From Isoetes taiwanensis (taxonomy: Eukaryota > Streptophyta > Lycopodiopsida > Isoetales > Isoetaceae), in assembly GCA_021234155.1 (NCBI GenBank), contig JAJEKV010000020.1, positions 186,001-250,000 on the forward strand: a DNA stretch of 64,000 bases, written 5' to 3'. The notes beneath the pieces are model-generated. The model had not been told where the DNA came from. It made no database searches and saw only the letters and a program-made list of their open reading frames with translations. Positions 22,474-34,078 of the stretch are shown piece by piece. Both the position numbers and the translations under genes were made by a program. Positions within the stretch are counted from its first letter, which is position 1. Each line of letters starts with the position of its first letter.

Positions 22474-22575
22474 AATGGACCACATGTATGGACTATTAAG
22501 TGCCATTCAATGGACCACTAAGTACCCTTCAATGGACCACTTGGGACCTTCAATGGACCACATTAGACCTTTAAT
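22474..22575. repeat. Minisatellite, caatggaccac units
   Basis: Four copies of (c/t)aatggaccac spaced about 20-30 bp apart with ttaagt/accc spacers. Confidence 0.75.
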
Positions 22576-22982
22576 AGCAAACTGCTTACTTGCAAGGTAT
22601 ATTACATCAATTTTTTTATAGATTTATGTCTTGCACTATTCTAGAGGCCTGGCATGGCCCTAAATCCCTGCCATAACTGCATGGAGTTCGGCCTTCATGG
22701 TCTAACAACAATTTGTAAACCATCCAGACAACACATCTTGTGAGAAATAATTTACAAAAGTATTGGCACGAAGATGCGACCCTTTTAATTCTCAAACAAC
22801 AAATGAGAAACAATGTATTTCAATATTTTTACAATGGATTCTTATTCAGAATAGATACAGAAATCAATATACATCAAAAAATAATTTTAACGTTTGCCTG
22901 AACTTGGCTGAATGTAATATATCAGTGAAACATCAAAAGTTCAAATTTGTCAAGTTTAGAAACACACCAACCACTGAAGAAT

Positions 22983-23100
22983 ATGTAGCATTATAACAGG
23001 GGGTTTTTTTATGATTTTATACGCTTTTTAGCATGGTTTTCATATGATTTCATGGGCGTATTGCACGAGGCATACTAATCAGTATATCTAGAGTGCACAC
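22983..23100. repeat. Dispersed repeat shared with the left end of the Mutator-like element
   Basis: tgtagcattataacagggggttttt... through catggttttcatatgattt, atgggcgtattg and ctagagtgc matches 18477-18595 in the same order. It may be the left terminus of a second, different-cargo copy. Confidence 0.7.
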
Positions 23101-23275
23101 TGGATTCTCATATCATATTTAAATGGCATTTTATCTATGGTTTTGCAATGGTTTTGCTTGCATGTTTTTATTCCTTAAAAAATTAAATTAATTTAATTTC
23201 ATAAATAAACAGCATGCAAGCAACGAGACATCCAACTTTAGGGTTCGTGGACTAAAGGAGATTTAGGTTTAAATT

Positions 23276-24329
23276 GTGTTATTGGGAGGTATGAACCGGT
23301 TTTACAGTCGACAGGTAGCTAGTAAAGCAGAGACGATGCTAAAGCTCAAGGCGCCCGATTCCTTTAAATTTTCCTTCTCCATCTTCAAATTTGTCTTCCC
23401 TATAGCGTTTTCCATAGCGTTTTCCAGGTATGGGACTAGAAATTGCATGCACCGAGGTTTCGCTACAAAAGCAATTCCTCCTTCCTAATTGCCGCTTCAG
23501 AATGTGGTTATGTGTCTTGGGCTTCCGGACTGGATGAAACGTTTGCAAGCCCTTCGAATATGGAACGGTAGAGTTGGCAATGAGATGGCAGCTCAGGCCC
23601 TTGATCAGTTGCTAAGATATACTGGTTTTGGAGCTGGAGATTGATAAGAGCCAGGACAGACATAAATCAGCCTTGCAGGTTCTTGAAATTGTAACTTCAT
23701 AGAAAGAGCCAATTTGGGCCTTAGGGGGCCGGATTTGCATTGGGCTTCTTCAAAAGACAGAAATCGATGCTGCATGGGAGATTTTTGGGCATTCAAAGAG
23801 GGGCCAGAACTGATTTGGTTTCTGGAGATTCTATTGGGTCTTTCTGAGAGTCGGATATTGTCTCTGAGAGTCGGTTTTTTCCTCAAGCATCAATTCTGCA
23901 GAGTTCTTAGCGGGTGTTTTTCGGTCCAAAGGGGTCGGCCAGCAGTTGGGTTGTTTCTTGCCTCAAGCCCGTCAGTCCTCCCATTTATTTTCCATTCAGG
24001 TATATTTTCTGCAATTATTTTCAGTGGTCGTTTGCTTGACTGTCAGCTCCATTGATCTCTCCAAGCTGCAAATAGGTTAAAGCTATAGAAGGTTTTATTG
24101 TGGCCATTTGCTTGGCAGCCACATACCAAGTTGCAATCAGGTTAAAGGTACAGAAGGTTATTTTCCATTCAGGTATACTTTCTGCAGAGTTTTTTCTTCT
24201 GGGTCAGCATTGATTTGCATTGATTCTTGGTGGACAGGTAAGTGTTGTTCCCTTACAAAATGACAGGAGTTTGAAGATGGAATTTCTTAGACTCTGTAAC
24301 TAGTAACCCATGTTGTTTGCACGCCTCAG
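23276..24329 (+). other. Coding-like patches upstream of the TPR exon, unresolved
   Basis: 23276-23488 is open for 70 codons and could be a leader exon ending at a cag-gtatgg donor-like site near 23427. 23510-23644 (MCLGLPDWMKRLQALRIWNG...) reads like protein. Neither is recognised. They may be other exons of the gene that gave 24330-24535, or chance. Confidence 0.2.
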
Positions 24330-24535
24330 ATTCAGATCTGGTTAGCTATGGCATATGATGCCCATAATAGACATGATGACTGCATTGCTCTCTACAAACG
24401 TCTTGAGAACACACATCCAATTACAGAAATAAGGAAACAAGCAGCTGGTTTACGATATATATTGGAGGCCCCCAAGCTAAAAATCTCGAAGGATGAAATG
24501 GTTTCTATTCCTCTTCTTGATGCTGAGTATGGCAG
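24330..24535 (+). pseudogene. Exon of a conserved plant TPR-like protein
   Basis: Bounded by a splice acceptor (gcacgcctcag) and donor (ggcag-gtatg), the exon reads IQIWLAMAYDAHNRHDDCIA, LYKRLENTHPITEIRKQAAG and LRYILEAPKLKISKDEMVSI. I recall this pattern as the end of a TPR-like protein widespread in green plants and probably plastid-targeted; I cannot name the locus with certainty. No frame damage is visible inside the exon. With no convincing partner exons and a position inside a TIR element, I call it a captured fragment. Confidence 0.55.
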
Positions 24536-24749
24536 GTATGTTCTGACAGCGCCAATGTAAGAGAAACACAGTAAGCCTCAATTTTGGATCCTATTATGCT
24601 TGTTTTTTAAAAGGGATAATTATCTAACCTGGAACACAACATTGTACATCAAAGATTTTTTCTTTTTAAGTGACTGCAGTTAGAAGGTACAAGGCTTCAA
24701 CATCGCAGAGTCTATTTGGAGGATTGGCTAGTATGGAGACCAGCGCGTT

Positions 24750-25290
24750 GGGAACCAGGGAATAAATTACTAATCGCATATTTCTTATTAGCCAGAATGA
24801 CTTTAGCTAAACTTGCTCGATATTAATCCCAAAACTTTCTGTGGCTTAGCTAAACTCTACATATTTTTCCTCTCATACTTTCTCGCGTTTAGCTAAACTA
24901 ACCCAAACATCAACCCAAAAATTTCTATGGTGCGGCCAATAGAAAATATTAAGCCAAATTACTATACCTTTTTTTTAATATATTCCATTTATTTTGGCCA
25001 TTTTCTTTGTGAAAACATTCTAAATTAATGCTAACCAGCAAAGTCTAGGACTCAAATTAATTCATAATGCTAGAAACTAAACTATTAATCATATATTTCA
25101 CATAAACTAGAATGATGTTAACTAAACTGGCCCAAAATTCATTCTAAAAGTTTCTATGGTTTAGCTAAATAGTACAAAATTTCACTCTCTTACTTTCTAG
25201 TGTTTGGCTAAAGAGCTCCAAGGTTGGTGCAGTCCCGAAAAAAGTTAAGCTAAAATTATAATTTTTTTCCCAATTTTTTCCATTTACTTT
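24750..25290. repeat. Two-copy tandem duplication, about 300-bp unit
   Basis: aattactaatcgcatatttcttat..gccagaatgactttagctaaact at 24764 is repeated with many changes at about 25065, followed in both by tttctatgg, tactttct-g-gttt-gctaaa and ttccattta-tttggcca. Rich in agctaaact words; no gene. Confidence 0.6.
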
Positions 25291-25961
25291 AGCCAAATTT
25301 TTTTGGAAATGTGCTAAAAAATCGCCAAATAGCTAAGTTTAGCCCTTAAATTATTCCATGTTGGGAACCCAATCCTTATTTTTGGGTAGCAGTCACTCAC
25401 TGTTTGGTTGACATTTGTTGGTATCTCTCTTATGTTCCAGGAATGACAAGGTATAACAGTTGTCAGGTAACGGCTGGTAAAAAAGAAGTCAATATTCTAC
25501 AATTTAGTTTTATACTTAAATAGCAAATTTGATGTACAAAAACATGTAAATATCAATGCATGGCGTTCTTCTGGTGTACAGAATCATATAGACATCAATG
25601 CAAGGGTACAAAGATTTTTTTCGATGTTGAACAACATAATGTAAGTTGTTACGATTAGGTTGAAACATTAATTTAATCACATTGAGTGCAGTAGACATGG
25701 TTATTGTTCATACAATGTATTTATTTGGGTTGGGAATGCATTTAAATACTTGGACTCTACTGTGTATCTTCTCCCTTTTTAACTAATGATTACCATGCAC
25801 TCCAAAACTCTTACAGCTTCTTGCTCCACTGATGACACTATTGTATCCGCTGGTAGTTATTCTGAAGTTGCCTTTGATTCTACTTGCCCATTTTATAACA
25901 GTGTGTTTGCGTATATTTGGGCAGCTCTTGGTATGCAATGGAAATAATTTTGCTTTAGTTA

Positions 25962-26310
25962 GGGCCCGAAGGGCCCAAATTTTTTTTTAATATAACAATC
26001 AACACACAACTACAATTAACATTATTAACATAAACCATTGCATTTAACACATTTAAATTAAAATCCCCCTTAAACCCCCTTTGGTTTGGGTGCATATTCA
26101 CACGGGGGGTTACGTAGGGCAGCGAGAGCCTCAAAAATATATTTATAATACATGTACAAAATTAACACTATTAAGTACATTCTCTTAAACCTTATAGTAT
26201 TTTGTAAATCTTAATATACAATATACAAAAACTTGTATATGCATACCCCACAAACGAGGATCGCTATGTACGGTCCAGATCTTAGCATAAAGGGCAAATA
26301 TGCCCATCTG
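25962..26310 (+). repeat. Dispersed GGCCCC-hairpin repeat, copy 3
   Basis: gggcccgaagggccc, A/T run, the arm block, then the same centre as copy 2 (tacaaaatta, cttatagtattttgtaaat, catacccccacaaacgagg-like). The right arm of copy 2 is missing. Confidence 0.8.
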
Positions 26311-26819
26311 ACAGCAACCACAAAAGCAGACTGTGTAACGAGAGATGTTCTCTTTAACATGTTCAATGATACAATGTCTTCTACCCAGTGATTTACTGCC
26401 TTTGGGATGTTTGAAAATGTAAACTTGTCTGCACTCAGGCCCTCTAGTTTCATTCTAACTACACACATGCTTTCATGCTGCCAGAATTTCCCGTGTAATC
26501 TTAGAGTCTCCAACACTGTAATCAGTAGAATTTTCAAAATCTATCTATCTTAAACATGCCAGCCAACTTCTGCAAGGTGTCACAAAATGACTTCTTGTCC
26601 CACCATTGCCACAACACAGAGAGCCTAAATTAGAATTTGACCACTATTTTTTTCTCTAACAAGTTGATTGCATTCAATGCAGTATGAGACAAATCTGTCT
26701 AATATGAGAGAAGAAATTTACGATGTGCTCTGGAAGAAGGAAGTCTGCGGGTACAACAGACATGATTATAAATTCGTGCTGGATTAACTAATAATATCTG
26801 TATTATTTAAATAATAAAT

Positions 26820-27890
26820 TGAAACTGCACCTGTGCTACTTCTGCTTCCCTGTCTAGCATGTCTGCTAAGTTCTCCACATGCAGGGTCTGTCTTTGGCGT
26901 ATGTTTTGCCCTCAGGGGAGAAGAATCTAAGTTACTGTTGTCTACAATTTTTTCTAATGACATATCCTCATAGCTTTAGATGTTGCTATATTCCCTGGAC
27001 ACTGCAAGACCATCAGTCAATGAGTTAGATGAATAGTAAAGACAATAATAACCACTAATGAATAGTTCATCACAATTTCTGCCATTTTATAACTAGAATA
27101 GAATTGGAAGTAACTTAGCTCATCACCATATTCACCAACTCAAAATTCATCTGCGTTATTTCTGCTTCTTTATCTAGCAAGCTTTATGATGTTGGTACAA
27201 GCATAGTCTATGTTCTACATGTTTCTTTGTCCTTGTAGGACAAACACAAGCATTTAACGAGTTATTTGTGTGCAAAATTTGCTCTTGTGCCATATCCTCA
27301 TTGCACTATCCTCCTTGTACTTGTATTTGGCCACTGAGATGCAATCAGATTATGTTAGAAACCATTTGCAATTTTAATATTATCAACTAAATTAGATCAA
27401 TAAATCTATCACTCGATGATGCGCTTGTGCTATTTCTGGTTTTTTATTTAACGGTCCTGCTAATGTTGGTAAATGTGTTGTTTGCGTCAGACTTGTTTCC
27501 CTGTGCCTGATACCCAAAACATAAGTATTTACTTGTGCCAATCATCTCCAATTCCATATCCTCTTCATTGCTATCTCCACTTGCCGTATGCTGATACAAA
27601 GGATACCATACAGACTTGCAATATCCAGCAATTGACCAAGCCTTAGAAGCACATCAGGGAAATGTATTCACCAATTGAAACTGCAATTGTGCAACTTTGG
27701 GTTCTCTATCCACTGGCTCCATTAAGATGGCATATGGCTGGTCTTTCTTTGACTTGTTTCTTTGTGTTTCCTACCAAAAACACCAGCATCTCTACTTGTG
27801 TATACAGTTTGCTCCAATGCCATGTCTTCGTCCTCACTGCATTAAGATGCATCCCCATCTGGTGGATACTGATATCTGCTTGATATCAAA
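26820..27890 (-). repeat. Four degenerate exon-like tandem units
   Basis: Units begin near 26820, 27140, 27412 and 27672. On the minus strand each opens with an acidic word (YEDMSLEKIVDNS, NEDMAQEQILHTN, NEEDMELEMIGTS, EDEDMALEQTVYTS) and closes near a word like DKEAEITQM, with plus-strand landmarks ctg(c/t)-ttctg and atatcctc/atgtcttc. The pattern suggests a protein-coding exon amplified in tandem with intron-like spacers, now carrying stops. I do not recognise the family. Confidence 0.55.
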
Positions 27891-28379
27891 GTTAGCAAAA
27901 TTTCTTGAGCAATATTGGGCAAGCCACCTACAAAAATTTTCTTTTCTATATGTGAATGTATGTAATGCTTGAAGAAAGGGGCACCCAAAAGTATGTAGGC
28001 ATCTGAGATGAAAAGAATGACAACTTAAATGCCATGGCTCAGTTTTCTAATTTACTGCAGATAACACAAGGGGACAACTAACAAGCTTGCACTTTCAAGT
28101 TGCTCATCAGTCATAACAAATAGGGTATTTTTGAGCCTTAACCAGGCAGAATGTTGAATGAGCAATTGGACAAATGAGGGCCATCATAAATAATCACATT
28201 GGGCCTCAGTGGTTTTGGTATTTGGTCCATTAGCTTCTATTCAGAGAACTCTATCTGCCTTTAACAAACAACAGATAAATCCCATAACACAATGCATGGG
28301 GTGAATCAGTTCATATTTCAAACCATACATCTAAATCCCATTATTTCAAAGATTATAAATAAAAATGATAAATTTTTAT

Positions 28380-28800
28380 GCGCTTTTTGTTTCTATTGAC
28401 AGAATTTGATGCTGTGGTAGTGTCCGAGCTACCAACAGATCAGTGCCAAGTTAGAAAAATGGTGTAAGTGATAAACCCTAGCTCAAGCTTTCATGACCAT
28501 AGAATTGAATTCACGGAGAAAAGCCTAAATTATCTGTTTTCTCAAGATGAAGCAGCTCAAATTGCTATGGAAAAAGAAAAGGAAGAAGGTCATGGTACTT
28601 GTTTTGGATGATAAGCTGAGCACCTCTCGCCGAAGCTGCCTCCTTTGATCGATGCTGCATCTAGAGCTTCTCGCAAGCGTCGGACGAAGGGAAACTGGTG
28701 GTCGAATGAAGGTCCATTAGTGGGCGAAAAGGAGGAAAGATATTGGTGGATAACGGGAGTTAAAGAGTTCAAGAATGGTAATCCGACGGAGGAGGGCCAC
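28380..28800. other. Right end of the 6.5-kb element, unresolved
   Basis: A patch at 28400-28465 (FDAVVVSELPTDQCQVRKMV) follows a ttgacag acceptor-like site. 28600-28800 is more GC-rich and open on both strands for about 60 codons. Nothing recognised. Confidence 0.25.
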
Positions 28801-28807
28801 CCTCCCC

Positions 28808-29591
28808 TAGCTAGCGTTTGCGTTTACGTTGCATTTTGGTAGAGGTCAAGGGCCCCCTCCTTAATCCCCTCCTGTTATTTTGCCTTCAAATAAAACCCTA
28901 TTTTCTGTCCCCTTCCTTCCATATAACTTGCTCCTCCCCGTCCCTCGAATTTGCCTTCAAAATTTTCCCCACACTTCCTCCCTCCGGATCTCCCTTGCTC
29001 TGCTCTTAAAATCTTCTGCGTTCTCTCCATTCCTGAGTTAGGCTTCTGGCTATGGAGTCCTGCCTTGTTTCTGGTGATACATGGTGGTTTTTTTTCGCCC
29101 CATTTGTCTCCTTTGCCTTGACGGATTCTACCCTTCTTTCCCAGTTCATCATCTGCTCTTCTATCTTGATCTCCATTTTTTTCTGCACCGCTCTTATCAA
29201 ATGGGCTTCTGCCTCTGGCTGTGCATGGAGTTCGAATCGCCGCTGCAGCATCCCCGGCTCGAGAGGCTGGCCTATTATTGGCAGCCTGTTTCAAATGCAT
29301 GGATTAACGCATCAAAAATTAGCCCAGATGGTGAAGGATCATAATGCAAAATCTCCCATGGATTTTAGTCTTGGCTGTAGCAAAGTTGTGATTGCCAGCA
29401 AGCCCGAAACAGCCTGCTAGCTGCTAAATAGTCCTAATTTTGCTAATCGACCTATTAAGGAATCCGCCCACATGCTGCTTTTTTCTAGAGCAATTGGTTT
29501 GGCTCCTTATGGCGATTATTGGAGATATCTTCGCCAGATTGCTGCCTCCTATATGTCCAATTGTAATCATATTGAGCAAGGTCAGAACTGA
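28808..29591 (+). pseudogene. CYP78A-like P450 pseudogene, copy B
   Basis: From ATG 29052 the frame is the best preserved of the three: membrane anchor, LIKWASASGCAWSSNRRCSI, then [20 protein letters not shown], the proline-rich hinge and start of the P450 fold. A TAG stop near 29418 (after SKPETAC) precedes [20 protein letters not shown] and [20 protein letters not shown]. Ends at TGA 29589-29591 like copy A. The 240 bp upstream match the other copies. It provides the uninterrupted reference for the LTR insertion in copy A and the LINE insertion in copy D. Confidence 0.85.
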
Positions 29592-30049
29592 GTAGGGCCG
29601 GATTGCATGCTCTGCAGGGCCGGATTGCTTGCAGAGCAAGAAAGGGACATCATTTTTTTTAATGCCATTTATTCTTTTTTAAAGACACATGTCTCTCTCA
29701 GGTATTTTTTGGGGAAAACATATTAGCATCAAACAAAAATGGGCCTTATGTTGGTGCTAAACATTTTTTGGCAGGCCAACTTATGGGTGGTATTATTGAA
29801 CGTGGTTCCAACTTCATTTGAGTAGCCTACACATCAAATCATTTTCCGAAATAGTGATGCTTATATATTATTCTCTGAATTTATAAAACGTTGAATAGAG
29901 ACAAATTGTTCCATCTTAACCATTAGATCATTACCTCTTTTCTTTGAAGGAAATTTTAAACAAGGTGCTGCACACAGAGGGTTGCCCTCCAGGGCCTGGA
30001 GGGTGAAGTGGCTTCAATCATAGTTCAAAGTCATGTTTTGATGATCAAT
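29592..30049. repeat. Conserved spacer between CYP78A and PPR fragments, copy B
   Basis: Colinear with 15969-16564, shorter by several small gaps. No gene seen. Confidence 0.8.
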
Positions 30050-30832
30050 TCAAATTGCTACTTCTAGACAATAGAATACTTGATACCATGACTTTATGGG
30101 AATTGGCCTGAAGAAATCTTCGGTGTTCGGCATGGAAGAAGTATTGCAAAAACTCATTTGGAACTCAACGCTGAGAACACGAGCTCCTAAAGCCAACATT
30201 TTTTGTGCCTTAGCCATTTTTAAGGGCAACTTTTCAGTTTCCCCAACGTTCCTAGATTTACAAAGTTCATCAATCAAAATGTTGTAAACAACCACATCAG
30301 GATCATATTCCTCTTTCATTTTCTGATTAAGGAAGTGATACGCCGCATTCACTTTACCTTCTTTACAAAGGCATCTCACCAAAATCCCTATAATATAGCA
30401 ATTTGGAGAACAAGTAGACACCAACATTTTCCTGTAAATATTATGCACATCCTCATACAAACATCCTGATATCAATATAACAAGAAGACGATTATATACA
30501 TTTACATTATGCTTATAACCCCTTTGTTTCTCTGCGCATTTGCAAAATCCTAATGCAACTCTTGCATCAAACATATACCCAAGTAGTTTAGTCACAAGCT
30601 CGGGCTTTAGAGGCCTACTCCCGGATGTCAAAACATCACATAAATTCCCTTCCATAATCTTTGGAACAAGGTTTCCCACTACATCATTTTTATTCAAACA
30701 AGCTGCAAGAAGAACAAGTCTTTCCTTCAAATCAACTGTATCCAACTCTATGTCTGGGCCAGGCTGTGTCTTCAAAATGTTCCCTTCAAAATGCGAGTTG
30801 GGTTGAGCATAATGACGTACCTCTACGAGCAT
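30050..30832 (-). pseudogene. P-class PPR protein fragment, copy B
   Basis: A 260-codon open frame with three recognisable 35-residue PPR motifs: NVNVYNRLLVILISGCLYED, CYIIGILVRCLCKEGKVNAA, VVVYNILIDELCKSRNVGET. It is longer than copy A because the 7-bp and 30-bp losses of copy A are absent. Upstream, a 1-bp difference near 30836 breaks the leader that is open in copy A, so neither copy is whole. The C-terminal 50 residues after the third motif do not look like PPR, so the gene was truncated before duplication. Convergent with CYP78A copy B. Confidence 0.8.
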
Positions 30833-30979
30833 CTGATCAGTTCTGTTGCAAATTAGATCTGTCGACCTTGGAACACTGTAATGGTAGCTTCCGGTTGGAG
30901 GGCGTCCACCGGTCAGACCTCCTAGACGAACTCACTAGCTAGCAATATTTCAGAGGACTTGCATGAAGCACAGGGCCCA

Positions 30980-32097
30980 ACATCAGATTGGAACTTCCTG
31001 CCCTGCCAGTTATCTGGTTGGAAGTTTACAGGCAACAAAGGGTTTGGAGCAGTCGCCAGCATATCCTAGGTATATTCCAGCATATACCTAGGATATGCCA
31101 CAAACCCACGTAAGCGAGGGTCCCTCCCTAGGGGCAACCCAAAAACGTTCAATTATAAAGACTTCCTCTATAAGTGAATGTAAGTTTAGGTCAGTATAAA
31201 AGGAAAATAATGTTAAATTTGTCATGTTGTGAAACTAAAAATTATGGATAGAAGATCAAAGATTTGCTTAGTGCTTTCTTATATTCTCTTGTATATTTTG
31301 CTTCTCTTGCATACTTTGCATGGATTGACTTAAGGCTCTGTATAGAATGCAAGTTTATATTAATATGCCATAAATACATATTGTATGATTCTCTTCACCA
31401 ACTCACTTAATGATTCTAAAGTTTGTGTGGTCGAGACATGCTCAGAGTGAAGCATACTTGGCCACCTATACTGTGGATGACCTTGTCATGATTCAAAAAT
31501 GGCATGGCACTGGTACAAATTTTAACGTTTTGTTTAAATGGTCATGCAAATATGGCTTGAGTAAAAATAGAGATGCCTATATTGTAAGGCGCTATTATCT
31601 GAAGCCTTAAACGCCCTACAAGGATTCTTAAGGCACAATGATATGATTATATGGTTCATACACCAGGATAAGTTTCCCTCTCTATTAGCTCAATCAGGGA
31701 AATGATCTGTGAGCATATGCAACAATCATGGCTAAATCATGATTTTGGAACAAGACACTTTATTTCTCAGGAACCAACAATAGTGCTCCCTTCTTTCTAA
31801 TCCTTTGTCTCAAACTCTTCTATTTTTGCTCTTCTGTATTTATCCTTCAGATGTCGGATTTAACATATGACTGTAGATTCTTCAGGCGCCTCTTCAGGCT
31901 ATTTAATTTGCTCATAAAAGAAACAAAAAATTACAAATACTATACTTCAACATTAGGATATTTAGAAAGCATATAAATACCTATGATCGGATGCTCCTTT
32001 GCAAAGGCTAATGCTGCTTTCATTCTTATTATTGTGTTGTCTGGTCTGGTGTCAAATCCCAGACATCCAACTCCAATACCTCAATCTTAGCTTTTAT
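30980..32097. repeat. Conserved non-coding block of the tandem unit, copy B
   Basis: Colinear with 17340-18476, hairpin included (31059-31098). Continues without interruption into the next block at gcttttataagtacc, showing the site before the Mutator-like insertion, and contains the uninterrupted tggtctggtgtc site of the 12.7-kb element. Confidence 0.9.
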
Positions 32098-32280
32098 AAG
32101 TACCTACAGATTTCTAGCAGCACTTTATAATATAGTATACTTTTCCATCAACATTTTTCAATTCACAGACTATACATGTTTTAATGCTTCAACAATTACC
32201 TGTGTATGCCAGATCTAAGCTTTTCGCACACCAATGACAAGGCATGTCTATAGTAGAATGCACAGGCATTCCAGCCATAA
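32098..32280. repeat. Second conserved block, copy B, truncated
   Basis: First 180 bp of the block at 21084-22278. It breaks off at cattccagccata and is joined by about 60 bp of unrelated sequence to a third copy of the previous block. Confidence 0.85.
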
Positions 32281-32341
32281 AATAAGAACATTGTCAAATT
32301 CCGATTAATTGTTCGAATTGTGTGTGTTAGGGGCCCTAGAT

Positions 32342-33012
32342 AATACATATTGTGTGATTCTCTTCACCAACTCACTTAGTGATTCTAAAGTTTGTGTGAT
32401 CAAGACATGCCCAGAGTGAAGCATACTTGGCCACCTATACTGTGGATGACCTTGTCATGATTCAAAAATGGCATGGCGCTGGTACAAATTTTAACGTTTT
32501 GTTTAAGTGGTGCAAATATGGCTTGAGTAAAATCGGGATGCCTATATTGTAAGACGCTATTATCTGAAGCCTTAAACGTCCTATAAGGATTCTTAAGGCA
32601 CAATGATATGATTATATGGTCCATACACCAGGACAAGTTTCCCTCTCTATCAGCTCAATCAGGGAAATGATCTGTGAGCATATGCAACAATCATGGCTCA
32701 ATCATGATTTTTGAACCAGACACTCTATTTCTCAGGAACCAACAATAGGGCTCCCTTCTTTCTAATTCTTTGTCTCAAACTCTTCTATTTTTGCTCTTCT
32801 GTGTTTATCCTTCAGATGCCGGATTTAACATATGACTGTAGGTTCTTCAGGCGCCTCTTCAGGCTATTTAATCTGCTCATAAAAGAAACAAAAAATTACA
32901 AATACTATAGTTCAACATTATGATATTTAGAAAGCATATAAATACCTATGATCAGATGCTCCTTTGCAAAGGCTAATGCTGCTTTCATTCTTATTATTGT
33001 GTTGTCTGGTCT
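32342..33012. repeat. Conserved non-coding block, partial copy C
   Basis: aatacatattgtgtgattctc to gttgtctggtct, matching 17750-18425 and 31373-32047. Interrupted at 33012 by the 12.7-kb transposon and continued at 45740 (ctggtgtcaaatcccag). Confidence 0.9.
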
Positions 33013-33034
33013 AGGGTAGAAGCATGAAAGGGTG
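33013..33034 (+). repeat. Left terminal inverted repeat
   Basis: 22 bp, exactly complementary to 45718-45739. Inner sequence on the two sides differs apart from scattered ttacattt words. Confidence 0.92.
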
Positions 33035-33183
33035 GGCAAAAAAAGTGCCCGTATTTTACATTTACAAATTCAAAATGTAAGGAAATCCCTCCCCCCCAGA
33101 AATTATTATTCTTGGAATGAATCATTAATAGGGCAAATGATTTTGAACTCTCCTCCCGCGCTCTGTTCAACCTTCCTCCCGCT

Positions 33184-33335
33184 CGAACCTCCATATCCGA
33201 AAGCTTGACATCCATATTCGAACCTCCATAGCGGAAAGCTTGACATCCATATTCGAACCTCCATAGCCGAAAGCTTGACATCCATATTCGAACCTCCATA
33301 GCCAAGATAAGGACCTCCATAGCCAAAAGCTTGCA
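33184..33335. repeat. 35-bp minisatellite
   Basis: Units start cgaacctccatag at 33184, 33219, 33254 and 33289: three full copies plus partial ones to about 33335. On the minus strand it gives glycine- and methionine-rich repeats in every frame. It lies just before the first ATG of the plus-strand gene. Confidence 0.9.
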
Positions 33336-33368
33336 TTTTCAGAGAGCTGAAGCACCAGGGAAGAGATC

Positions 33369-34040
33369 ATGACGAAACAGCTTGGAACAAAGACATCTCC
33401 AAGGAAATCTCCTCGCAACAAACCTGTAAAGCCCATGCCAAGGTCTCCCACTAGAACTGCCGCCCGAAAACTCAAGAGTGGGTCTTCTTCAGATCGGGAG
33501 GTCTTGCCGCCCGAGTTTGACAAGGTAAGCATCAGGCAGCTTAGGAGCAACAATTTTGATAGCATGTTTCCAGGGCTAGTGCAAATAGTGCAGGATGTTT
33601 GGGGTTCTGAAGCCCCTGCTCTTAGGGGTTATCAAGAGTGCAGGATTAAGCCTGGTTGGATGGCAGATTTTTTTTCTGTGTATGAGCACGTTTTTTTGTA
33701 GGAGGGACATTGCAAATCATCACATTCCATTGTATTTTGCCCGAGCATATGCACTTCATTACAAAGGAGTAAGCATTGATTGGGATGAGGTGAAAGCAAG
33801 TGCAAGTCTTCATTCAAAAGGCTCTCAAAAAGAATCTGACCGATTGAATTAGCTTCTGAGAAAGTCTTCCAATGTTAAAGCTATTAAATGTATGCCTCAG
33901 GTAGAATTGGGGCAGCAGTTGGAAATGATGAAAAGGTGGAGGGAAACAAGAGCATTAGATTCTGCCTCCATGCTTGATGAAATACAGACTTTAAAAGAGA
34001 AAAGGAAAACAATGGAAATTGAACTGTTGAAGCATGAGAG
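33369..34040 (+). pseudogene. Transposon gene A, 5' part: basic N-terminus and coiled coil
   Basis: From ATG 33369 a basic, serine/proline-rich N-terminus (TKTSPRKSPRNKPVKPMPRS) leads into a compact region with QIVQDVWGSEAPALRGYQEC. A frameshift at the T run near 33696 moves to ANHHIPLYFARAYALHYKGV and SIDWDEVKASASLHSKGSQK, then a stop near 33849. A charged coiled-coil segment (DEIQTLKEKRKTMEIELLKH) follows. The LINE at 34041 interrupts it. I do not recognise the family. Its place at one end of the TIR element and the protease downstream suggest an accessory transposon protein. Confidence 0.55.
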
Positions 34041-34042
34041 TG

Positions 34043-34078
<36 letters not shown>

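Larger units (their letters stand above)
22279..28807. mobile_element. TIR element, 6.5 kb, carrying host-like exons
   Basis: Left end GGGGAGGGTGCCC; reverse complement of the right end GGGGAGGGTGGCC (12 of 13 match). TA flanks both sides (22277-22278 and 28808-28809). Removing the insert and one TA gives gcagcttagctagcgtttgcg, matching the uninterrupted 46968-46990. No transposase was recognised. Cargo includes a TPR-like exon (24330-24535), four exon-like tandem units (26820-27890) and two dispersed repeats. A non-autonomous, gene-capturing element is the simplest reading. TA duplication would suit Tc1/mariner-type or related integration; the family is unproven. Confidence 0.65.

Noticed and set aside
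28590-28842. Opposed ORFs at the right end of the 6.5-kb element
   Set aside because: Open on both strands, not recognised, and cut by the element border.
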